NCBI RefSeq assembly: GCF_002897375.1
Contig: NZ_BFAG01000008.1
Coordinates: 62,001 to 126,000, forward strand
Reading direction: 5' to 3'
DNA length: 64,000 nucleotides
Source: Deinococcus aerius
Lineage (GTDB): Bacteria; Deinococcota; Deinococci; Deinococcales; Deinococcaceae
Part shown: one piece after another, positions 41,638 to 49,821 of the stretch
Position numbering within the stretch: position 1 is the first letter of the stretch
Layout of the letters: the number at the start of each line of letters is the position of its first letter
Position numbers and translations under genes: made by a program
The notes under the pieces: model-generated
The model's input: the letters and a program-made list of their open reading frames with translations, nothing else
What the model was told of the DNA's origin: nothing
The model's database searches: none

Positions 41638-41838
41638 TCAGCCGGACGGCGCGAGGAAGCGGCGCAGGCCCTGCTGGACCAGATGGGTCAGGACGGCTGT
41701 GGGCGAGGGCACCTGGGCTGCCGAGTCCCTGCTCACCTGCCGGGCCTGTCGCGCCGTGTCCGCTGCCCTCGCCTCACGGTAGAGCTGGTCGAGCTTCTCG
41801 GAAACGCCGTTGTATCTCGGGTCGAATTGGGCTCTCAT
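41638..41838 (-). CDS. Small protein of unknown function under a SARP-type promoter
   Basis: 66 residues. Start ATG 41838 behind GGGGAGG. N-terminal half charged and helical (FDPRYNGVSEKLDQLYREAR), C-terminal half amphipathic (AVLTHLVQQGLRRFLAPSG). Not recognised. Convergent with the SARP-like gene 38132-41515 and driven by a class B box with three heptamers. Confidence 0.55.
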   Translation of the reverse strand: MRAQFDPRYNGVSEKLDQLYREARAADTARQARQVSRDSAAQVPSPTAVLTHLVQQGLRRFLAPSG

Positions 41839-41919
41839 GGGTGCCTCCCCTGGAGAACGGTGAACCGGTTGCAGAACGCCGCGCTGTGCGGGGATCACGG
41901 CCCCGTGTTGAGATGTCTC

Positions 41920-41964
41920 ACCCTAGAACCGGGGCGCAAGAGCAGCGCAAGACGCTTGGCAAGA
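41920..41964 (-). promoter_or_regulatory. SARP-type promoter (class B) of the small gene at 41838
   Basis: On the minus strand TCTTGCC, 5 nt, TCTTGCG, 4 nt, TCTTGCG, 9 nt, TAGGGT (-10 at 41920-41925). Two heptamers are identical. Confidence 0.75.
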
Positions 41965-42098
41965 TGGGGCGGGCACGGATGGCGGGACGGGAGGAGCGGC
42001 CAGGGAACATGAGGTGCCCCTCTCCCAGGAGGGTGTCAGCCGCAGCCCGGGCAGGTGAAGGGGTCCTCTTCAGGTCTGGAGAGGGGGCGCAAAAGTGC

Positions 42099-42164
42099 TG
42101 TCATGCCGAGTGCCAGCGAAGTAGGCCGCGGCTTCGGGACCCAACGCTGGCGCTCCGGGTGACA
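42099..42164. repeat. Palindromic intergenic repeat element
   Basis: About 66 bp bounded by TGTCA / TGACA with inner arms GCCAGCG / CGCTGGC and a small inner GAAG / CTTC. Shape and ends (TGTCATnCCGAG) resemble dispersed palindromic elements common in Deinococcus and other bacteria. With the box at 41920 it is the only structure in the 489-nt gap 41839-42327; the rest shows nothing. Confidence 0.5.
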
Positions 42165-42327
42165 AGGTTGCCGAGCCCCGACCCAGATAGAGTGCAGCGG
42201 GAGCCCAACATTCGGGGCGCCGCTGCTTGCTGCCAGGAGCCCGGTCTGACCTGGGGGGCAATCATGGCGGAGGCATCGCCCCCCTCTTCGCCCGGCGCTG
42301 CCTCCGTCACGAGGAGGGGGAGGCACC

Positions 42328-43215
42328 TCAGGCGTCCGGTTCCACCCCCGTATAGACCGGCACCTCGAACACGGGCCGGAAGCCCAGGCGCTCCAGGTTG
42401 CGGCGACTGGCGTTGTCCGGGCCCGCCTCCACGTCCACGAAGAAGTGCTCGCAGCCCCGGGCCAGGCCGTCCCGCAGGCGCCGCAGGATCAGGGCCGTCT
42501 GACCGCCCTGGCCCCGGCGATCCGGGCGGGTGACGCTGGAGTTGAGCAGGGCCGCCGGTCCCCCCACCATCAGGAGTCCGGCGCTGGTGGGGCCGTCCCC
42601 TCCCGGCACGAGGTAGCCCAGCCAGCCCATCCGGGAGAGGCCGAAGTGCACCAACTCCGTCATTTCAGGCGGCATCCCGAAATGCTGGGAGATGAAGGAC
42701 GCGACTTCCCCAGCCTGGTTGGGGCCAGCCTGGACAACCTCGGGGAGAGGGCGGGTGGGTGTTTCCAGCGCCTGCCGGGCCACGGACGCCGGGGCGTACA
42801 GCGCCACTTCCCGGAACACCTCGCGCAGGCCGCGTGCTTCCAGCCTTGCCCCCAGGTCCGCCGGGCGGGTGCGGGGGTCGAGGGGCAGCCCCCAGGCGGA
42901 CGGTCTGGCCCGTTCCACCGCCGCCAGCAGCGCGTCCAAGTCCGCCTCCGTGGCAGGGTCAGCCGTGCCAAAGCCCCGCACGAGGTTGAACGCGGGGTGA
43001 GGGAGGGAGCGCACCAGTTCCAACACCCCCGCCCCGAAGTTCACCTGCTCGATGCCCAGGCGCGCCCGCACCTCGGTCGGCAGGGAAACGTACCCCTCTC
43101 CAAGCCGGGCATAGAGGTCTGCCCGCATTCTGGCGAGTGTTTCCAGCGAGGGCGCTTCCGGCGGCACCCGCATGTCCCTGTCTTCCCGCACCTCGCCCCC
43201 GGTCGGCCCGTTCAT
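42328..43215 (-). CDS. GNAT-family N-acetyltransferase
   Basis: 295 residues. The C-terminal ~140 form a GNAT domain: VASFISQHFGMPPEMTEL, GYLVPGGDGPTSAGLLMVGGPAALLNSSVT, acetyl-CoA loop VTRPDRRGQGGQTALILRRLRD and CEHFFVDVEAGPDNASRRNLERLGF. The N-terminal half is a diverged domain (LYARLGEGYVSLPTEVRARLG). Start ATG 43215 overlaps the stop of the upstream GNAT gene (ATGA) behind GGGAGG. Substrate unknown. Confidence 0.82.
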   Translation of the reverse strand: MNGPTGGEVREDRDMRVPPEAPSLETLARMRADLYARLGEGYVSLPTEVRARLGIEQVNFGAGVLELVRSLPHPAFNLVRGFGTADPATEADLDALLAAVERARPSAWGLPLDPRTRPADLGARLEARGLREVFREVALYAPASVARQALETPTRPLPEVVQAGPNQAGEVASFISQHFGMPPEMTELVHFGLSRMGWLGYLVPGGDGPTSAGLLMVGGPAALLNSSVTRPDRRGQGGQTALILRRLRDGLARGCEHFFVDVEAGPDNASRRNLERLGFRPVFEVPVYTGVEPDA

Positions 43216-44015
43216 TCCGGGCCTCCCAGGTGAACCGGGCAGGTGTAGCGGACTTCCCAGCCCAGGCGCGAGTACACGGGAAAGCCCAGCTCGGTCGCGC
43301 CCAGCATCGCCGAGACGTATCCTGCATCCCGCGCGGCAAGGAGCGGCCCAGTGGTCATGGCCGCCCCGATCCCGCGCCGTCGCGCCCGCTCCAGGGTGCC
43401 GATGCACCACACGCCCACGGTCTCCTCGCCGTGGATGTTCAGGGCCGTGCTCACCGGCTCGCCGTCCAGCAGGCCCAGGTAGAGGTGGGCGCGCGAGTCG
43501 GGGTCGAGGACGGGGCCCCGGCCCAGCGCGATCAACTTCTGCGCCGACTCCTCGTTGAAATGAAACGCCTCGGCAGACACGGTCACCCAGGCGCTCAGGT
43601 CCTCCTCGGTCGTCACCCGCCGGAGGGTGAGGCCCTCCACCCGCGCGTCTGCCGGGTCCAGCCGGGCGAAGTCGAGCGTCATGAGGGGAAGGTCGGCGAC
43701 CTTGGGCAGACCGTGGGCCGCGAGCGTCTCGCTCAGGTCCGCCGCCGCCGGGGGGACCAGCCACAGGAAGGGCACGTTCCAACCCCGCAGCCGGGCGAGG
43801 GTGTCCGCCAGCCGCTCTCCGGCGTTCTCGCCCGCAAAGCCGCCGTACACGAGGTTGAGGTCCGGGGCCGGGGCGAAGCTCAGGGCGAGCAGGAGGTCGT
43901 CGTCCTGCTCCACGACCACGCCGGGGTCGCGGAACAGGTGTTCGGGGAACTCGCGGAAGGCCTGCTCAATGGTGGAAAGGTCGGGCCGGGGCGAGCGAAC
44001 GCGGGTGCTGGTCAT
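43212..44015 (-). CDS. GNAT-family N-acetyltransferase
   Basis: 267 residues. C-terminal GNAT domain with LRRVTTEEDLSAWVTV, YLGLLDGEPVSTALNI, the pyrophosphate loop GVWCIGTLERARRRGIGAAMT and ATELGFPVYSRLGWEV; N-terminal half of the tandem-GNAT type (FRDPGVVVEQDDDLLLALSF). Start ATG 44015 behind AGGAGG. Coupled to the next GNAT gene. Last two genes of a minus-strand series beginning at 46596. Confidence 0.85.
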   Translation of the reverse strand: MTSTRVRSPRPDLSTIEQAFREFPEHLFRDPGVVVEQDDDLLLALSFAPAPDLNLVYGGFAGENAGERLADTLARLRGWNVPFLWLVPPAAADLSETLAAHGLPKVADLPLMTLDFARLDPADARVEGLTLRRVTTEEDLSAWVTVSAEAFHFNEESAQKLIALGRGPVLDPDSRAHLYLGLLDGEPVSTALNIHGEETVGVWCIGTLERARRRGIGAAMTTGPLLAARDAGYVSAMLGATELGFPVYSRLGWEVRYTCPVHLGGPE

Positions 44016-44116
44016 AGGGCGCCTCCTGTCGGGGTGGGGCAAAGTGGGGTTGGAATAGGCTGGGGCTGCGCTCCGGGCCGTCTGCCTGGCGCTCTCAGAG
44101 GGCTGGTGAAGGGGAC

Positions 44117-44800
44117 TCAGGCCCCGGGGCTGGGCTGCCTTGACGGCGCTGCGTCCTCCCCGAGGGCTGCCCGGTGCCCCGCCGCCGCGAAGACGTGGGG
44201 TTGCAGCATGGCGAGGATGGCGAACCCGACGACCAGCCACACGCCCAGGAGCGACATCGCCAGGGTGGGTGACCGCAGGGCCAGGCCGACCTCGGAAAAG
44301 GCGTACACGCAGTAGAGGATGGCGATGAGCGTCATGTTCCGCAGCAGCCGGTCGCTCGCCCGGGGCACCACCAGCCGGGCGCGAAGGCAGTGGCCCCAGT
44401 TGGCGGTCAGGGACAGGCCGACGAGGGCGAAGTTGAGAAAGCCGACCGCCGTGCCCCACGTCGAGTCGGGATGCGCACCCATCACGCTCGCCGAGAAGGG
44501 CAGCAGGGAGACGAACAGCAGCGTCACCAGGTTCAGGGTGATGTGCCAGAAGTCGGTTCCCCGGATCAGGCTGGCGTAGTAGTAGTGGGTGGCCCAGAGC
44601 AGCGCGGTGGTGATGAAGGTGGCCGCGTACACGACCAGACGCGGCAGCAGGGCGAGCAGCGCGTGCGGGACTTCGGCGGTCCCGACCTCGGGGGGCAGCC
44701 TGACCTCCAGCACCAGCAGGGTGAGCGCGATGGCGAACACCCCGTCAATTAAAGTGTCGAGCCGGTCCTTTTCCAGGGACGCCGGGGCGGGTGGTCTCAT
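44117..44800 (-). CDS. TMEM175-family (DUF1211) potassium-channel-like membrane protein
   Basis: 227 residues, six hydrophobic segments. The family motif on helix 1, DTLIDGVFAIALTLLVLEV (~14-32), is intact; LVVYAATFITTALLWATHYYY follows. Bacterial members are weakly selective K+ channels. Start ATG 44800 overlaps the stop of the oxygenase-like gene (ATGA). Confidence 0.85.
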   Translation of the reverse strand: MRPPAPASLEKDRLDTLIDGVFAIALTLLVLEVRLPPEVGTAEVPHALLALLPRLVVYAATFITTALLWATHYYYASLIRGTDFWHITLNLVTLLFVSLLPFSASVMGAHPDSTWGTAVGFLNFALVGLSLTANWGHCLRARLVVPRASDRLLRNMTLIAILYCVYAFSEVGLALRSPTLAMSLLGVWLVVGFAILAMLQPHVFAAAGHRAALGEDAAPSRQPSPGA

Positions 44801-46035
44801 GCCTTAACCGCCGACCTAGACGGGGTTGGCGTCGGCTCCACCGTCCGGGGCAGGCCCGCCTCGGGGACGTGTTCGGCGCTGCGCTGATAGGTCGTCTCAC
44901 CTTGCAGGCCCGCGAGTTGCCCCCGGAAGGTCCGAACGGTGTGGTCTATCGTGCGTTGCCGCGCTCCCGGCTGAACCCGCTCCCGCCAGCGCCGCAACCG
45001 GTTGCCCAGCATGATGGGCACCAGCGCGTGCCGCACCCAGGGTTTGCGAATGCCCAACTGGTCCGCCAACGGGTCCCCGTGCAGTCTGCGCGCCACCGCG
45101 TGAACCAGGTCCAGCGTGACGGGCGGCGGCGTGGGCAGGCTGCTCTGAAGCAGGTCCGCGACGGCGACGAGCATGGCCTGTGTCAGCTCGCGGGCGTCGC
45201 CGCTGGCGGGTTCCTCGGTCTGGGTGATAAGGGCGAGGAGGTCCGCCGCCCGCGCCTGATCCGTGACGGTTAGGTACAGGTCCGGGTGAACGCCCAGCAG
45301 GTGCGCGACGTACTGCCAGAAGTGGTAGAGGTCGTCCAGTTCCCCCGCCGTGAAGGTGATGCCGAAGGTCTGGAGGGCGTGGAACGGGACATAGGTGAAG
45401 TCGAGCCAGGTGCGCGCCATCTCCAGTTGGTTGATGGGCGCGCCCGTTTCCGCCGCGTTCCAGCCCCGCTGCCACAGGGCCGCCCGCACCCGCGCGTGCA
45501 GCAGCCGCACCTGCACGTTCTGGACGTAGCCCTCGCCGCCCCGCGCCAGGCCGCCGGGCAGGACCGAGACGATGTTCCACACCCCCGTCTCGACGATGCG
45601 CCGCCGGGCCATCCGGGTCAGGTTGCCCGTCCGCACCAGGACCCGGGCGATGGAGGGCGAGCTGTAGGTGTGGGTCAGGGAGCCGGGGCCGAGCGACAGC
45701 GTGATCCAGACGTTGCCGATCGCCAGGTAGGCCTGTGACCCGCGTTCCAGGCGGCGAGGCTCGACCCAGGCGGGCACACACTCCGTCTCGGCGAGCAGGG
45801 CGCGCACGGCGGGCAGGTCCTCCCCCACGAACTGGCGGCCGTGCAGCAGCCCCGCCCGGAGTTGGCGCCGGGCCACCTCCCCGTGGAGGCGCAGCTCCGC
45901 GTCCGCCGCGTCCGCCAGGGGGTCGCCGAGCTGGACCATGCGCGCGAGCCGCCCCACCGCGTCGTCCCCGAACCGCTGCCGGGCGGCGTCCAAATTCACC
46001 AGGCTTCCTGGCAGCCCACCCTCGACGCTTCGCAT
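44797..46035 (-). CDS. MpaB/Lcp-like oxygenase-family protein (DUF2236)
   Basis: 412 residues. PAWVEPRRLERGSQAYLAIG, TYSSPSIARVLVRTGNLTRMARRRIVET, VRLLHARVRAAL and INQLEMARTWLDFTYVPFHAL match the haem-binding helical fold of rubber oxygenase Lcp and MpaB, the His in VRLLHARVR being a likely haem ligand. No signal peptide. Start ATG 46035 has no Shine-Dalgarno; it overlaps the stop of a 21-codon leader frame (TGATG). Substrate unknown. It follows two small genes under a class B SARP-type promoter. Confidence 0.75.
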   Translation of the reverse strand: MRSVEGGLPGSLVNLDAARQRFGDDAVGRLARMVQLGDPLADAADAELRLHGEVARRQLRAGLLHGRQFVGEDLPAVRALLAETECVPAWVEPRRLERGSQAYLAIGNVWITLSLGPGSLTHTYSSPSIARVLVRTGNLTRMARRRIVETGVWNIVSVLPGGLARGGEGYVQNVQVRLLHARVRAALWQRGWNAAETGAPINQLEMARTWLDFTYVPFHALQTFGITFTAGELDDLYHFWQYVAHLLGVHPDLYLTVTDQARAADLLALITQTEEPASGDARELTQAMLVAVADLLQSSLPTPPPVTLDLVHAVARRLHGDPLADQLGIRKPWVRHALVPIMLGNRLRRWRERVQPGARQRTIDHTVRTFRGQLAGLQGETTYQRSAEHVPEAGLPRTVEPTPTPSRSAVKA

Positions 46036-46100
46036 CAGCCGCACCGGAGGCTGTGGTCCCGATCGGTCGGGGGAGGGGCGGTCAGGCACAGGGGCGTCAT
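46035..46100 (-). CDS. Leader peptide frame, translationally coupled to the oxygenase gene
   Basis: 21 codons from ATG 46100, preceded by GGAGG at good spacing, ending TGA that overlaps the next ATG. The peptide is MTPLCLTAPPPTDRDHSLRCG. Either a coupling leader or, less likely, the true 5' end separated by a frameshift. Confidence 0.45.
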   Translation of the reverse strand: MTPLCLTAPPPTDRDHSLRCG

Positions 46101-46142
46101 GGAACCTCCGCTGGAAGTGGGGGAGTGTGGACTGAAGGAAGT

Positions 46143-46349
46143 TTAAGCATACCGGATCAGCATGCCGATTTTCCTTCCCCGTCCGCACCGGCCCCAAAGA
46201 TAGGCACCGTGAACCCCGGCACACCCACGGGGTTGAGGAGCGGCACCTCCCGGTGGGGGGAGGGGGGGTGCCCCAGTAGGCGGGTGGCCCCGGCCATCAA
46301 CTCCCGCGCAGAGGACAAGGACACTCAGGAAGGGCAGGAGCGGCTTCAT
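46143..46349 (-). CDS. Possible small secreted peptide
   Basis: 68 residues from ATG 46349 behind AGAGGAG. N-terminus MKPLLPFLSVLVLCAGVDG is a plausible signal peptide; the rest is Pro/Gly-rich (HPPTGAPPLPPPGGAAPQP) with a C-terminal CAGVHGAYLWGRCGRGRK holding two Cys. It lies 55 nt after the small gene at 46405 on the same strand. No homologue recognised; could be chance. Confidence 0.35.
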   Translation of the reverse strand: MKPLLPFLSVLVLCAGVDGRGHPPTGAPPLPPPGGAAPQPRGCAGVHGAYLWGRCGRGRKIGMLIRYA

Positions 46350-46404
46350 CCACAATCTCCTCTCCATACCTGCGAGGCGACGGGCGGGCGGACTTCCCGA
46401 GGGG

Positions 46405-46596
46405 TCAGACCTTCAGCTCTTCCTGCACCTCTGGCGGGGGCGTGGGAACGGCCAGACCCGAGAAGAGGGCCCCGGCCATCCGCCCCAGCAGGCGGGTCCA
46501 ACCCGTCGTCCGGGGAGAGCCGTCGTCCGTGATGCGGCGCTCGGGCGTGGGCTGTGCGGGGTGGAACGGTTCGTGCTGGGGGGCGATCCGGGTCAT
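46405..46596 (-). CDS. Small protein of unknown function under a SARP-type promoter
   Basis: 63 residues. Start ATG 46596 after AGGAGGAACC, identical in leader to the small gene at 37995. Polar N-terminus (MTRIAPQHEPFHPAQPTPER), a hydrophobic helix WTRLLGRMAGALFSGLAV, and an acidic tail. Divergent from the SARP-like gene at 46703. Confidence 0.55.
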   Translation of the reverse strand: MTRIAPQHEPFHPAQPTPERRITDDGSPRTTGWTRLLGRMAGALFSGLAVPTPPPEVQEELKV

Positions 46597-46627
46597 GGTT
46601 CCTCCTGGGGGCTCAAGGTCTGAGGGC

Positions 46628-46672
46628 AGCGTAGGAGGGCCGCGCAACAACAGCGCAAGAGGAACCGCAAGA
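46628..46672 (-). promoter_or_regulatory. SARP-type promoter (class B) of the small gene at 46596
   Basis: On the minus strand TCTTGCG, 5 nt, TCTTGCG, 4 nt, TGTTGCG, 9 nt, TACGCT (-10 at 46628-46633). Confidence 0.75.
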
Positions 46673-46702
46673 CGGGGCGGGCGCGGTGTACCGTGGGCAG
46701 AC

Positions 46703-49693
46703 ATGTCGGCGCTGGAGCTTCGGGTGTTGGGACCGCCGGAGGTGCGGGTGGACGGGGAAGCTCGCCCCGTGCGGACCCGCAAGGCGCTCGCCCTGCTCGG
46801 CTACCTCGCGCTGGAGCCCGGCCCCCACGCCCGGGAGACGCTCGCCGCCCTGTTCTGGCCCGACTCCGCGCCGGAGGTCGCCCGCTCCTCGCTGCGCAAT
46901 TCCCTGACGTACCTGCGTCAGGCGCTGGGGAACGCCTCTGGCCGCGTCGTCACGGACCGGGATACCGTTCGGCTGCGCCTCGACCCCGGCGATACCCTCG
47001 ACCTTCAGGCGCTGGAACAGGGGCAACTCGCCGTGTTCCGGGGTGACGTTCTCCCGGGCCTGGGGCTGGAGGACGGGGAGGCGTTGGGCGCGTGGCTGGA
47101 CACGCAGCGGGGACGGGTGCGCGCCCTGGCGGAGCGGGTCTATGCCGCGCACACCCGCGCCCTGGTGGACACGTCCCCCACCGAGGCGGCGGAGTTGGCC
47201 CGGCGCTGGCTGGCCCTGGACAACCTGAACGAGGAGGCATGGCGCCGCTTAATTCAGGCGCTGCTCGCCGCTGGGCAGCGGAGCGCGGCGCGGGAAGCCC
47301 TCGCGGCCTGCCACGCCGTGCTGCGGCAGGAACTCGGCGTCGCCCCCGCCCCGGAGACGCTGGCGCTCGCCGCGCATCTGGAGGGGAGGCCGGAGCGGGA
47401 AAGGGAAGTTCAGCCCACGCCCTCCCTCCCGGGCTTCGTGGGCCGGGCGTCCGAACTGGGACGGCTCGGGGCCGTATTTCAGGCTGCCGGGCGCGGCGGC
47501 GTGCGGGGGGCCGTCCTGACGGGGGAGCCGGGCATCGGCAAGACCAGCCTCGCCGCCGCCTTTGCCCACGGGGCGACTGGGGCCGGGGCGCGGGTGCTGC
47601 GGGGCTGGGCCGCCGAGGCACAGACCGTCACGCTGGGCGTCTGGACCGACCTGCTGCGCTCGGCGCTGGACGGGGTGGACCCCCTCACCCTGCCGCTCCT
47701 GCCCGTGTGGAGAACGGAACTGGCGCGGCTGCTCCCGGAGTGGCGGACCGGGGAGGCTCCTCCCCCAGCGGGGCAGGCTGACCTGGCTCCCCTCCTCGAG
47801 GCGTTGACACAGGCCCTCGTGGCCCTGGCGGGCGGGTCGGTCCTGGTGCTGCTGCTCGACGACGCGCAGTGGATGGACGCCACCTCACGGGACGCCCTGC
47901 TGTACGTGGCCCGGCGGCTGGGGCAGGCCGGGACGCGGGCGATGCTGCTGCTCACGGCGCGGGCCGAGGCTCTTCAGCCCGGGGAGGAGCCCGCCGCCTG
48001 GATCGCCCGCCTGGGCCGGGACGTGCCCCTCGAACGCCTGGCCCTGGGGCCGCTCACCGAGGCCGAGACGCGGGCCTGGGTGGCGGAAGCGGCGCGGGGG
48101 CAGGACGCGCGCGATGTGGCGGGGTGGCTGCACGGGTACAGCGGGGGGCAGCCCCTGTACCTCACCGAGGCGTTCCGGGACCTGCTGGAGCGGGGGGCCA
48201 TCGACACGTCGGGGAGCCGCTGGCAGGTGCGCCCGGACCGGGCGGTGACCCTGCCCCCCGGCGTGCGCGCGGTCATCGAGGAGCGCTCTTCCCGCCTGCC
48301 CCCGGCGGGGCTGGCCGCCGCCCAGGCCTGCGCCGTGCTGGGGGAAGGGGCGACCTTCGACCGGCTGCGGGGGGTGGCCGACCTCACCGCGGAGGACGCG
48401 CTCGGGGGGGTGGAGGCTCTCCTGGGCTCGGGGCTGCTGCACGAGGTGGCCGAGCCCGGGGACGTGACGTACCGCCTGTCCCACGACCGGGTGGGTGAGA
48501 CGCTGCGGGAGAACCTGAGTCTCCTGCGGCGGCGTCTCCTCCACCGCCGGGCACTGGCGGCGTTCGGGGAGCAGGCCCCGCCCGCCGTGCTCGCCCGGCA
48601 CGCCGTGGGCGCGGGGATGCTCCCCGAGGCCCGTCTGTACCTGCGCCGGAGTGCCGCCGAGGCCGACCGGCTGGGCTTTTTCCGGGCCTCCCGCGCGGCC
48701 CTGGAAGAGGCGCTGGCGCTGGGTCCTGCGGGCACCGAGCGGGCCGAGCTGCTGCTGCTGCACGCCGAGGCCTGCGAGCGCCTGGGCGACGCGGGGGGTC
48801 AGCTTCAGGCGGGCCGGGAGGCGTTGAGTCTGGCGCGCGAGCTGGACGCCCCTCACCTCGTGGTGCAGGCCCTCAACCGCCTCGCCTGGGTCCAGCAGGA
48901 GGAGATCAGCGTGGCCCGGCCCCTGAGCGAGGAGGCGCTCGCCGTCGCGCGCAGGCTGGGCGACCCCTTCCTGCTCGTGAGCAGCTTGCAGGGCGTGGCG
49001 CGCAGCTACCGCGGGGAGGACCCCCACCTGGCCCTGCGGCTCCAGCGCGAGGCGATGGACCTGCTGCACGCCGCCGGGGACGCGAAGCGGCTGGGGCACG
49101 GGCACATGAACATGGCGTACACGGAGGAGGCTCTGGGCAATCACGCCGCGGCCCCGGCCCACCTGCGCCTCGCCGTGGCGGCCTTCCGAGCGGCGCGGCA
49201 CGACGCCCTGGTGGCCATGTCACTCGCCGATCTGGGCGTGCGCCTGATCTCCCTGGGGGAGGCGGCAGAGGCGGGGGCGGTGCTCTCCGAGGCCGTGGAG
49301 CTGCGCGAACGGGCCCGCCCCCGCGCCCCGGCCATACGTGCGGCGTGGGCCTGTGCCCTGGCCCTCACGGGGGACGAGCTGACCGGCTGGGAGGTGCTGC
49401 GGCGCGGGCTGGAAGAGGAGGCGAACGCCCCCGCCTGGGTCCTCACGCTCGTCTGGGCCGCCCGCTTTCTTGCCGCGTGTGGCCGTCTTCCCGAGGCCCT
49501 CACCCTGGTGGGCACGGCGCGGAACGCGGCGCCCCGAACCCAGGCCGACTCTGTCAGGGAGCACACCGCGCCCGTACTCGACCTCGCGCGTTCGGAGTTG
49601 GAGGAGGCCGGAGCAGAATCAGCCCTCGCCCGCGGCGCGGCCCTCACGCTGGGGGAGGGCGTGGCGTTCCTGCGCGGGCAGGCGCCCAGGTAG
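46703..49693 (+). CDS. Large SARP-like regulator: BTAD, AAA ATPase and TPR repeats
   Basis: 996 residues, paralog of the 38132 regulator. Winged helix ELRVLGPPEVRVDG...KALALLGYLALEPGPHARETLAALFWPDSAPEVARSSLRN (~1-90), BTAD to ~235, Walker A GEPGIGKTSLAAAF (~273), Walker B VLLLDDAQWMDA (~382), then TPR-like repeats. Start ATG 46703: no Shine-Dalgarno, TACCGT 8 nt upstream (leaderless type). Divergent from the small gene at 46596 across a class B box. The methyltransferase gene follows on the same strand. Confidence 0.88.
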   Translation: MSALELRVLGPPEVRVDGEARPVRTRKALALLGYLALEPGPHARETLAALFWPDSAPEVARSSLRNSLTYLRQALGNASGRVVTDRDTVRLRLDPGDTLDLQALEQGQLAVFRGDVLPGLGLEDGEALGAWLDTQRGRVRALAERVYAAHTRALVDTSPTEAAELARRWLALDNLNEEAWRRLIQALLAAGQRSAAREALAACHAVLRQELGVAPAPETLALAAHLEGRPEREREVQPTPSLPGFVGRASELGRLGAVFQAAGRGGVRGAVLTGEPGIGKTSLAAAFAHGATGAGARVLRGWAAEAQTVTLGVWTDLLRSALDGVDPLTLPLLPVWRTELARLLPEWRTGEAPPPAGQADLAPLLEALTQALVALAGGSVLVLLLDDAQWMDATSRDALLYVARRLGQAGTRAMLLLTARAEALQPGEEPAAWIARLGRDVPLERLALGPLTEAETRAWVAEAARGQDARDVAGWLHGYSGGQPLYLTEAFRDLLERGAIDTSGSRWQVRPDRAVTLPPGVRAVIEERSSRLPPAGLAAAQACAVLGEGATFDRLRGVADLTAEDALGGVEALLGSGLLHEVAEPGDVTYRLSHDRVGETLRENLSLLRRRLLHRRALAAFGEQAPPAVLARHAVGAGMLPEARLYLRRSAAEADRLGFFRASRAALEEALALGPAGTERAELLLLHAEACERLGDAGGQLQAGREALSLARELDAPHLVVQALNRLAWVQQEEISVARPLSEEALAVARRLGDPFLLVSSLQGVARSYRGEDPHLALRLQREAMDLLHAAGDAKRLGHGHMNMAYTEEALGNHAAAPAHLRLAVAAFRAARHDALVAMSLADLGVRLISLGEAAEAGAVLSEAVELRERARPRAPAIRAAWACALALTGDELTGWEVLRRGLEEEANAPAWVLTLVWAARFLAACGRLPEALTLVGTARNAAPRTQADSVREHTAPVLDLARSELEEAGAESALARGAALTLGEGVAFLRGQAPR

Positions 49694-49821
49694 GAAGGCG
49701 CCGCGGCCCGCGCGGGCGCTTCCAGGAGCGCATGCTGGGGACAGCCGCGGTGGCCCGGGAAGAGCCCCGAACGCAGGAGGACGCCGCGCCCCCACGGCCA
49801 GCGGCCAGGAGGTCACCCACC

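Noticed and set aside
37640..46250. Shared string GAGGAGCGGCACC at about 37642 and 46237
   Set aside because: A 13-base match in G/C-rich intergenic DNA, at non-equivalent positions; could be chance and has no further extension.
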